From positions 1 to 30,416 of the forward strand of contig CAYQDO010000008.1 in the NCBI GenBank assembly GCA_964416365.1: a DNA stretch of 30,416 nt. Reading direction: 5' to 3'. Source of the DNA: DUUS01 sp964416365 (GTDB lineage Bacteria; Bacillota_I; Bacilli_A; RF39; UBA660). The notes under the pieces were generated by a model. It did not search any database. It had not been told where the DNA came from and saw only the letters and a program-made list of their open reading frames with translations. Shown here piece after piece: positions 24,181 through 30,416 of this stretch. Positions within the stretch are counted from its first letter, which is position 1, and every line of letters starts with the position of its first letter. Made by a program: the position numbers and the translations under genes.

Positions 24181-25947
24181 ATGTTTGGAAAAATTATAAG
24201 CATGGAAGATAATTGGGTTATTGTTGAAAACGTATCTCAAAAATTAGAACATAATTATATTAATTATCATGTTATTTTCAGTGAGGGTAATCGAAAAATT
24301 GTTGGGGAAATAACTAGTATTAAAGAAAAAGAAATAACCATTCTTTTAGTTGGCGAAATTAAAGATGAGGTTTTCTATTCAGGAGTGTTAAAAAAACCTA
24401 ATTTTTCCACAATTCCTCGTCTAGTTTATAAAAGTGAAGTCGAATTGTTTTTAGGTAATCAAGATATTTCTAATAGAGATGTTTTATATATTGGCAAATC
24501 TAATACTTATGAAGGGTTTAGTGTTAGTGCGGATTTAAATGGTTTTTTTGCTAATCATTTTGCCATAATAGGTAATACTGGTTCTGGTAAATCTTGTGGT
24601 GTAGCTAGATTATTACAAAACATTTTTTATAATAATGACTCATCTTTACCAGTTAATGCTCACATTGTTTTATTTGATGTTTATGGTGAGTATAATTCAG
24701 CTTTAGCTGATATTAGTAAAATACCCAATATGGGGTACAAGAATTTAACTACTAAATTAGATCTTTCTGAAGGAGATATTTTAAACATTCCGGCTTATTT
24801 TTTGGAAGTAGATGATTTAGCCTTACTTTTAAATGCATCTTCTCCAAATCAGTTACCAATAATAGAAAAAGCTTTGAAATTAGTTCATATATTTAACAGT
24901 AAAGATGAAATAATGCAGGAATATAAAAATGATATTATTGCATCATCTTTATTAGATATTTTATCTTCAGGTAGAACTTCAGTTCAAATAAGAGACCAAA
25001 TCGTAGCAATCCTTACGCACTATAATACTTCAACCCTAAATTTAGATACCCCGATTTTGCAACCAGGTTATTCTCGAACTATTAAACAGTGTTTAAATAT
25101 CGATCAACAAGGTAAAATGAATTCAGTTCAGTTTGTAGTAGATTTCTTGGGTAAATTTAAGAAATTGGACTTAAGTATGATTAAAACCGATTCAACTCTT
25201 ATTTATACTTTAGATGACTTATATTATGCTTTCGAATTTGCTTTAATTAGTGAAGGTATTTTAAAAAGTGAAAGAATATATGATGAATTTAATCAGTTAA
25301 AAACCAGACTTCAACAAATTATTAATAGCCCGGTAAAACAATTTTTTAGTGTTTCTGATGAAAAAATAAGTAAAGAAAGATATATTAAAGAGTTGTTATT
25401 TGGTGTAGGTGAAGAAAAAAAACAAGTTATTAATATGAGTTTAAATTATATTGATGAAAGATTTGCTAAAGTATTAACTAAGATTTTTACCAAAATGTTC
25501 TTTGATTTTGCTACCAGTTTGGAAGAAAGAGCAAGTTATCCAATTCATATTATTTTAGAAGAAGCACACCGTTATGTTCAAAATGATAGTGATATAGATG
25601 TTTTAGGTTATAACATATTTGATCGGATTACTAAAGAAGGAAGAAAATATGGTGTACTTTTAGGATTAATTACGCAAAGACCAAGTGAATTATCAAATAC
25701 TGCTTTATCACAATGTTCAAACTTCATTGCATTTAGAATGTATCACCCTGAAGATTTAAAAATTATTAGTAGTATTTCTAGTAATGTTAGTGATGAAACT
25801 ATTGAACAATTAAAAAGTTTAACTCCAGGAATTGCCATGTTATTTGGTATTTCGTTTAAACTACCATTACTTACTAAATTTGAACTACCTAATCCGCTGC
25901 CACAAAGTACCAATGTTGATATTAAAAAAGCTTGGTTTAATGGATAA
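24181..25947 (+). CDS. HerA-like FtsK/VirB4-superfamily ATPase (DUF87)
   Basis: A 588-residue hexameric-type DNA motor ATPase resembling HerA. An N-terminal beta-barrel (about 1-100) is followed by the ATPase core: Walker A GNTGSGKS at 131-138, an early strand IVLFDVYGEYN, a Walker B-like IHIILEEAHRYV with adjacent acidic residues, and TKEGRKYGVLLGLITQRPSELSNTALSQCSNFIAFRM, the sensor and arginine-finger region of this superfamily. Archaeal HerA works with the NurA nuclease in end resection; bacterial relatives pair with nucleases or Sir2 domains, some in phage defence. No partner gene is adjacent, and it is flanked by terminators. GTG 24172 is in frame but falls in the ribosome site (AGGTGA); ATG 24181 is better. 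Role unassigned. Confidence 0.85.
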   Translation: MFGKIISMEDNWVIVENVSQKLEHNYINYHVIFSEGNRKIVGEITSIKEKEITILLVGEIKDEVFYSGVLKKPNFSTIPRLVYKSEVELFLGNQDISNRDVLYIGKSNTYEGFSVSADLNGFFANHFAIIGNTGSGKSCGVARLLQNIFYNNDSSLPVNAHIVLFDVYGEYNSALADISKIPNMGYKNLTTKLDLSEGDILNIPAYFLEVDDLALLLNASSPNQLPIIEKALKLVHIFNSKDEIMQEYKNDIIASSLLDILSSGRTSVQIRDQIVAILTHYNTSTLNLDTPILQPGYSRTIKQCLNIDQQGKMNSVQFVVDFLGKFKKLDLSMIKTDSTLIYTLDDLYYAFEFALISEGILKSERIYDEFNQLKTRLQQIINSPVKQFFSVSDEKISKERYIKELLFGVGEEKKQVINMSLNYIDERFAKVLTKIFTKMFFDFATSLEERASYPIHIILEEAHRYVQNDSDIDVLGYNIFDRITKEGRKYGVLLGLITQRPSELSNTALSQCSNFIAFRMYHPEDLKIISSISSNVSDETIEQLKSLTPGIAMLFGISFKLPLLTKFELPNPLPQSTNVDIKKAWFNG

Positions 25948-25974
25948 AAAAAGATACCCAACGGTATCTTTTTT
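25947..25974. terminator. Bidirectional terminator between the HerA-like gene and rpmB
   Basis: 12-bp stem AAAAAAGATACC / GGTATCTTTTTT with loop CAAC. It is symmetrical, so it can serve both converging genes. Confidence 0.85.
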
Positions 25975-26140
25975 AAGCAGCTTTTTTTAAAGTTCTTGCT
26001 TCTCTTGCGGACAATTTTACTTTTACGCCATCAATTGTAACGGTTTGTAAATTTGGTTTTTGTCTTGATTTTGTAGTATTTAAAGCATGAGAACGTAAAT
26101 TCACTGTTAAAGGTTTTTTGGTTGATACATTTTTCGCCAT
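25973..26140 (-). CDS. rpmB: Ribosomal protein bL28
   Basis: A 55-residue large-subunit ribosomal protein. The core LRSHALNTTKSRQKPNLQTV and VKLSAREARTLKK matches the L28 pattern RSH.xN.TK...PNLQ..I...K..VSAR..R. The N-terminus, MAKNVSTKKPLTV, lacks the usual C..TGK..xxGN turn, and 55 aa is short for the family (about 62). Ribosome site AAGGAGG 7 nt before the ATG; its own strong promoter lies upstream. The gene is too short for many ORF filters. The call is firm from the core; the odd N-terminus is noted. Confidence 0.88.
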   Translation of the reverse strand: MAKNVSTKKPLTVNLRSHALNTTKSRQKPNLQTVTIDGVKVKLSAREARTLKKAA

Positions 26141-26166
26141 GATATTTCCTCCTTAAATTCCATCTG

Positions 26167-26195
26167 ATTTTATCATAAAATGCCCTATGTGTCAA
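26167..26195 (-). promoter_or_regulatory. Promoter of rpmB
   Basis: Minus strand TTGACA (26190-26195), 17-nt spacer, TAAAAT (26167-26172). It is the best consensus promoter in the window, as expected for a ribosomal gene. Confidence 0.8.
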
Positions 26196-26201
26196 AGAAA
26201 A

Positions 26202-26627
26202 CTAATTATTTAAAGGAATATATTCTTTATTATATGCTTTTAATATTAAATCCTTGTTATAAATTTCATAATCATCTAATTTGTTAATCGGAATGGCTCT
26301 AATTTCATAATAATTATTTTCATTAAAACGCCCTTTTTCTACACCACTTAGCGTAGGTGTCCCATTTGTAATTTCACAATGAAAATAATGAGTTATCGAA
26401 ATGTCATCTTCAACTTTTTCAACATAGCCTAAAATATTAATATCGACATCAAATTCTTCTTTCAATTCTCTAGTGACATTTTCTTCTAGACTTTCATTAT
26501 TTTCTAAACCACCACCAGGGATGGCATAATACTCTTTGATGATACCGTCTTTAATTTTTCTTCTGAAAAAAGCTATTAGTTTATCATTTTCTATAATGAT
26601 TGCTCTTGAAGATATTCTTTTATCCAT
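26202..26627 (-). CDS. Nudix hydrolase
   Basis: A 141-residue Nudix pyrophosphohydrolase. The Nudix box spans GGGLENNESLEENVTRELKE plus EFDVDI, giving GX5EX7REUXEE with Phe in place of the usual Gly-containing turn after the last Glu. An RRK...YYAIPGGG lead-in and a C-terminal strand region complete the fold. Substrates of this class range from oxidised nucleotides to dinucleotides; no clue here. ATG 26627 follows AGAAGGA; the upstream in-frame ATG (26672) overlaps the promoter zone and lacks a ribosome site. Confidence 0.88.
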   Translation of the reverse strand: MDKRISSRAIIIENDKLIAFFRRKIKDGIIKEYYAIPGGGLENNESLEENVTRELKEEFDVDINILGYVEKVEDDISITHYFHCEITNGTPTLSGVEKGRFNENNYYEIRAIPINKLDDYEIYNKDLILKAYNKEYIPLNN

Positions 26628-26643
26628 AAATATCCTTCTTTCT

Positions 26644-26694
26644 ATAAAAATTTTACTATTAAAATTTGTCAAAGTAAATAGAGTATTATATAAT
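26644..26694. promoter_or_regulatory. Divergent promoters of the Nudix gene and dnaE sharing one -35 site
   Basis: Plus strand: TTGTCA (26666-26671), 17-nt spacer, TATAAT (26689-26694), for dnaE. Minus strand: TTGACA (26667-26672) from the same near-palindromic TTGTCAA, 17-nt spacer, TTTTAT (26644-26649), for the Nudix gene. The two -35 hexamers overlap by five bases, so the polymerases should compete. Confidence 0.6.
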
Positions 26695-26711
26695 GAACTT
26701 AGGTGAACATA

Positions 26712-29564
26712 TTGAAAGAGTGTATAAGTATTAAAACTGATTATTCACTTTTAAAAAGTCTGATACAAATCGAAACTTTGCTTTCATATGCTTCAAAAAA
26801 AAATCTACAAACTTTAGGAATAATCGATGATAATTTATCAGGTTCTATAGAGTTTTTAAAAGCTTGTTATAAGAATAATATTAAACCAGTCATTGGTTAT
26901 GATGTAGCATATAAAGATAAAAAAATTATTTTATATGTAAAAAATTATGAAGGATTAAAAAAATTATTTAAATTAAATACCTATTTACTAAATAATTCTT
27001 TGGACATTGTGGAATTGACTAAATATATTAATGATTTAATTATTTTACTACCTCATGAATCTATTGAATTATATGAAGAATTAAATGAAATTAGTAAAGA
27101 TTTGTTTATTGGTTATCAAACAGAAAAGGAAAAAGTCTCAGCATTACTTCTAACTAAGAAAGTAATACATTTTAATGTTGCCTTAGCGCTTACTAAAGAA
27201 GACACTAGTTATTTAAAATTATTGGAAGCCATTGATAAGGGGATAACATTAAATGAAATAACTACTGATTATTCAGAATATTATTTAAAAGAATCAGATT
27301 CATCGCTACTAACTAAATTAATTGATATCGAACTTCCAGAATTTAAAAATTTAATACCTCATTATGATGCAAATATTCCTGACAGTTATAAATATTTAGA
27401 AGGATTAGCAGTTAAAGGTCTACATAAAAGATTAAATGGTGATATATCGGAAGAATATAAGATACGTTTATTATATGAATTAGATGTCATTAAGAAAATG
27501 AACTATGTTGATTATTTTCTGATAGTTTATGATTATATTAAATATGCTAAGAAAAATAAAATTTTAGTAGGACCAGGCAGAGGATCGGCAGCTGGATCTT
27601 TGGTTACTTATTCTTTAGGTATTACCTCGGTAGATCCAATCAAGTACGATTTGCTTTTTGAGAGATTTTTAAATCCAGAAAGAATAACCTTACCAGATAT
27701 AGATATTGATTTTGATGCAGAGCGTCGTGATGAAGTAGTAAATTATGTTAAAAACAGATATGGAGAACTAAACGTTTTACCCATAATAACATATGGAACT
27801 TTTGCTTCTAAACAAGTTTTAATATCATTATCAAAAGTTTTAGATTTAGATATTTCCAAATTGTTAACACATATTGATACTAAAAAAAGTTTAAATGATA
27901 ATCTTACAAAAGAAGTAATCAAAATATTAAATTCCAATTTAGAAATAAAAAAATTATATTATCAGGCATTTAAATTAGAAGGTATTAAAAAACATATTAG
28001 TACCCATGCTGCTGGTGTTGTTATTGCTAGCATCCAATTAGATCAAATTATTCCCATTATGAAAAGTGGCGATAGTTACCTAACTGGATATACGATGAAT
28101 TATTTAGAAGATTTAGGTCTATTAAAAATGGACTTTTTAGCCATCAAAGATTTAACTACCATATCAGATATTTTAAAAATGATTCCTGATGAAACTAATT
28201 TAAATGAAATAGATTTAAACGATTGGGAAGTCTTAAAAAAATTTGAGTATGGCAATACAACAGGAATATTTCAATTTGAAAGTGTAGGAATGAAAAGCTT
28301 TTTAATGAAACTAAAACCAAATAGCTTTTCGGACTTAGTAGTAGCTTTAGCTTTATTTCGCCCGGGGCCTATGGAAAATATTGATTCATTTATTAAAAGA
28401 AAAGAAGGCAAAGAAAAAGTAGATTATCTGGTTCCGGAATTAGCTGATATCTTAAAGGAAACTTACGGGATCATTGTTTATCAAGAACAAATAATGAAGA
28501 TTTTTAATATTATTGGTAATTACCCTGTTTCTGAAGCGGATTTAATTAGAAGAGCTATTTCTAAAAAGAATGAAAGAATTATTGTAGCAGAAAAAGAAAA
28601 CTTTATTAAAAAAGCAGTTCTAAATAATTATGAATATGAAAAAGCTGAAGAAATATATGATTTGATAATGAAATTTGCTAATTATGGGTTTAATAAATCT
28701 CATTCCGTAGCTTATGCTTTAGTTGGTTATCAAATGATGTATTTAAAAGTCTATTATCCAGAATATTTCTATATTTCCTTATTAAATATTAATTTAGGAT
28801 CTGCTTTTAAAACCAAAGAATATATAGACGAAGCTAAATTTTTAAATATTAAATTTCATAAACCAGATATCAATTTAAGTAAAGAAGTTTATGTTAAAGA
28901 AGAGGGTATTAGAATGCCTCTTACTCTAATCAAAAATATTGGGGTAGTTGCAGCTAAAGAGATAATATTAGAAAGAGAAAAAGGAAAGTTTATCGATTTC
29001 TTCGATTTTGTGGCACGTACTTATGGCAAAAGTGTTAACATTAAAACTATTGAAAATTTGATTTATGCAGGAGCATTAGATTTATTTGAAGAAACCAGAA
29101 AAACTTTAATAAATAATATTAACAATGCCACAATTTATGCTGAACTTCTTGGAGGATTAGATTCATCTTTAGTTGCTAAACCAACTTTAGAAAAGTTAGA
29201 AGAGTTTTCTTCAGATGAATTAATGAATAAGGAACTGGAATTATTTGGGTTCTATGTTTCAAACCATCCAGCTAGTAAATTTCAAGAAACCAAAATAAAC
29301 ACCATATCTAACTATTTTGATAAAGTTGTTACGACAATAGGATTATTGGAAAACATAAAGACTATCAAGACTAAAAAGAATGAAACGATGGCCTTTTTAC
29401 AAATCAGTGATGAAACTGGTAAATTAAATTATATAATTTTTCCAAATCGGATTGGCTATATAAACCAAATTCAAAAAGGAGATTTACTTAAAATAACTGG
29501 TAAAGTGGAAAAAAGAATGGATAAATACCAAATCGTAATTAATACTTTAAATATTTTAAAATAA
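26712..29564 (+). CDS. dnaE: DNA polymerase III alpha subunit, short DnaE type
   Basis: A 950-residue C-family replicative polymerase. Order: N-terminal PHP domain (about 1-210), palm/fingers with GPGRGSAAGS (about 287-296), catalytic aspartates in PDIDIDFD (about 328-335), HISTHAAGVVI, FRPGPM and ANYGFNKSHSVAYA, then a helix-hairpin-helix region (MPLTLIKNIGVVAAKEI) and an OB-fold C-terminus (LLKITGKVEKRMD). It is shorter than B. subtilis DnaE (about 1115 aa). The PHP metal ligands are gone: HxH reads IKT, and the TDDH-like block reads IDDN. PolC probably does bulk synthesis in this lineage, with DnaE extending primers; that is inferred. The start is probably TTG 26712, 5 nt after AGGTGA; GTG 26703 lies inside that ribosome site. 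Confidence 0.93.
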   Translation: MKECISIKTDYSLLKSLIQIETLLSYASKKNLQTLGIIDDNLSGSIEFLKACYKNNIKPVIGYDVAYKDKKIILYVKNYEGLKKLFKLNTYLLNNSLDIVELTKYINDLIILLPHESIELYEELNEISKDLFIGYQTEKEKVSALLLTKKVIHFNVALALTKEDTSYLKLLEAIDKGITLNEITTDYSEYYLKESDSSLLTKLIDIELPEFKNLIPHYDANIPDSYKYLEGLAVKGLHKRLNGDISEEYKIRLLYELDVIKKMNYVDYFLIVYDYIKYAKKNKILVGPGRGSAAGSLVTYSLGITSVDPIKYDLLFERFLNPERITLPDIDIDFDAERRDEVVNYVKNRYGELNVLPIITYGTFASKQVLISLSKVLDLDISKLLTHIDTKKSLNDNLTKEVIKILNSNLEIKKLYYQAFKLEGIKKHISTHAAGVVIASIQLDQIIPIMKSGDSYLTGYTMNYLEDLGLLKMDFLAIKDLTTISDILKMIPDETNLNEIDLNDWEVLKKFEYGNTTGIFQFESVGMKSFLMKLKPNSFSDLVVALALFRPGPMENIDSFIKRKEGKEKVDYLVPELADILKETYGIIVYQEQIMKIFNIIGNYPVSEADLIRRAISKKNERIIVAEKENFIKKAVLNNYEYEKAEEIYDLIMKFANYGFNKSHSVAYALVGYQMMYLKVYYPEYFYISLLNINLGSAFKTKEYIDEAKFLNIKFHKPDINLSKEVYVKEEGIRMPLTLIKNIGVVAAKEIILEREKGKFIDFFDFVARTYGKSVNIKTIENLIYAGALDLFEETRKTLINNINNATIYAELLGGLDSSLVAKPTLEKLEEFSSDELMNKELELFGFYVSNHPASKFQETKINTISNYFDKVVTTIGLLENIKTIKTKKNETMAFLQISDETGKLNYIIFPNRIGYINQIQKGDLLKITGKVEKRMDKYQIVINTLNILK

Positions 29565-29566
29565 AG

Positions 29567-29594
29567 AAAATCTTGTTGCTACAAGGTTTTTTTT
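29567..29594 (+). terminator. Terminator after dnaE
   Basis: 10-bp stem AAAATCTTGT / ACAAGGTTTT (one G-T pair) with loop TGCT, then T's. Confidence 0.8.
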
Positions 29595-29604
29595 GTTATA
29601 TAAT
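29576..29604 (+). promoter_or_regulatory. Promoter of the final surface-protein gene, inside the dnaE terminator
   Basis: TTGCTA (29576-29581, the hairpin loop), 17-nt spacer, TATAAT (29599-29604). The predicted start, about 7 nt on, falls on the ATG at 29611. Confidence 0.6.
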
Positions 29605-29610
29605 AATAAT

Positions 29611-30416
29611 ATGGAAAATATTAGTAAATTTCATAAAATAATAGCGGTTTTTGGTGTATTAATATTATCAGTCATAATATTTAGTATTTCGTATTCTTAT
29701 ATAAGAAAAACAACTACTCAAGATGCCCTAAATCAAGCCGAGATTTTGAGATGCTTAAATACCACCATAACTGATGAGACCAGTGCTATTAATTTAACAG
29801 ATGAATTTCCAATATCAAATGAAGAAGGAATGCAAAAAGATCCATATACATTTAAAATTACCAATCATTGTGATATTTTTGTATACGCTAATATTAGTAT
29901 AGATGTATTATCAAGTTCAACACTAAATGCCAATTACGTAAAAATCTTACTTGATTCAGATATTGATGAAAGCACGCCACAAATATTAGGCAGTTTAGAA
30001 AATGGAACTTCAGTAGCTACAGGTGCCACCAATTATATTATTAAAACCGAGAACATGATATTTCCTAATGATTCTTTAACTTTTGATTTAAGAATGTGGA
30101 TGGACGAGGGTACAACAATGGAACAAGGTTTTAATAAAACCTTTGAATCAAAAATAGTAATAGCTTATTCCCCAACCAGTATTCCAACCCATGTTACATT
30201 TAGACTGCCAAGTAATCCAAGTGGGTTATATGAAACATCATTTGCCGGAGCACAGTGGAATATGAAGACATCTAGTTTAGAAATAAGTAGTTTAAATGGA
30301 GATTTAAATAATATTGAACTAACTAATGCAAGTCCAGTAGGCGCTACAAATTTTGCTGAATATATCATGAGCTTAGATGGTACAGATCAAGGAACTGGTA
30401 AGTTAATAAATGAAAC
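29611..30416 (+). CDS. Exported surface protein with N-terminal membrane anchor (partial, runs off window)
   Basis: The frame is open from ATG 29611 to the window end: 268 codons with no stop, so the C-terminus is missing. Residues 9-31 are hydrophobic (KIIAVFGVLILSVIIFSISY), a signal anchor or signal peptide. The next part, about 60-195, resembles the beta-sandwich of Firmicutes surface proteins of the TasA/camelysin or SipW-exported type: YTFKITNHCDIFVYANISIDV, then TENMIFPNDSLTFDLRMWMDEG and FESKIVIAYS. That likeness is pattern recognition only. Polar Ser/Thr/Asn-rich sequence follows (PSNPSGLYETS..). There is no Shine-Dalgarno before the ATG, and the predicted transcription start coincides with it, so it may be leaderless. 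Confidence 0.75.
   Translation, partial: MENISKFHKIIAVFGVLILSVIIFSISYSYIRKTTTQDALNQAEILRCLNTTITDETSAINLTDEFPISNEEGMQKDPYTFKITNHCDIFVYANISIDVLSSSTLNANYVKILLDSDIDESTPQILGSLENGTSVATGATNYIIKTENMIFPNDSLTFDLRMWMDEGTTMEQGFNKTFESKIVIAYSPTSIPTHVTFRLPSNPSGLYETSFAGAQWNMKTSSLEISSLNGDLNNIELTNASPVGATNFAEYIMSLDGTDQGTGKLINE

Noticed and set aside
30165..30368. 67-residue minus-strand frame near the window end
   Set aside because: Lies opposite the open surface-protein frame that runs through the window end.
1..30416. Mycoplasma genetic code (TGA as Trp)
   Set aside because: Trp codons are TGG throughout, and several genes end cleanly at TGA with overlapping next starts.
1..30416. CRISPR arrays, tRNAs, insertion sequences, riboswitches
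   Set aside because: No regularly spaced repeats, cloverleaf sequences, transposase frames or recognisable aptamers were seen on either strand.

Overview
The window is AT-rich bacterial DNA, densely packed with genes and with no gap above about 120 bases between features. Trp is always TGG and TGA acts as a stop (for example at the ends of the ABC ATPase, recX and dgt-like genes), so this is the standard bacterial code and not the Mycoplasma code. The class B RNase P RNA, the rodZ-like/pgsA/recA/rny gene order, PrsA, RecX, an LtaS-like enzyme and a tiny YjcZ-like membrane protein all point to a low-GC Firmicute. An uncultured Bacilli/Erysipelotrichia/RF39-like gut lineage is a reasonable guess, but the sequence alone does not prove the taxon.

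Layout. Positions 1-4142 hold the housekeeping block: the 3' part of rnpB, a rodZ-like gene, pgsA, recA with a LexA-like operator, and an rny gene broken by a frameshifting internal deletion. Positions 4121-7166 (minus) hold an LtaS-like sulfatase-fold membrane enzyme and a dGTPase-like HD hydrolase. Positions 7275-10305 (plus) hold a GT2 glycosyltransferase with a TPR-like tail, carbamate kinase and an aminoglycoside/choline-kinase-like protein. Positions 10330-12812 (minus) hold a complete NitT/TauT-type ABC importer; its permease has no ATG, GTG or TTG start. Positions 12931-18121 (plus) hold a P-type cation ATPase, a metallophosphoesterase and an unrecognised coiled-coil protein.

Positions 18234-21563 hold the most interesting unit. 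A secreted glucosaminidase ends in a type I dockerin, and the next gene encodes a membrane-anchored protein that starts with a cohesin-like domain. Both also carry a cadherin-like beta-sandwich. Together they look like a minimal cell-surface docking system for a peptidoglycan hydrolase.

Positions 21606-22654 hold recX and a small membrane protein. PrsA (minus) follows, then two tiny transmembrane proteins in tandem (31 and 36 aa), a HerA-like ATPase, rpmB and a Nudix hydrolase (both minus), and a short DnaE polymerase with a degraded PHP domain. The window ends inside a large surface-protein gene (29611 onward) whose start codon lies at the predicted transcription start.

Promoters are unusually uniform: the 9-mer TGTTATAAT (extended -10) sits just upstream of at least six transcription units. 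Terminators and the next promoters are often packed within a few tens of bases. No tRNA, rRNA, CRISPR array, insertion sequence or phage gene was seen.
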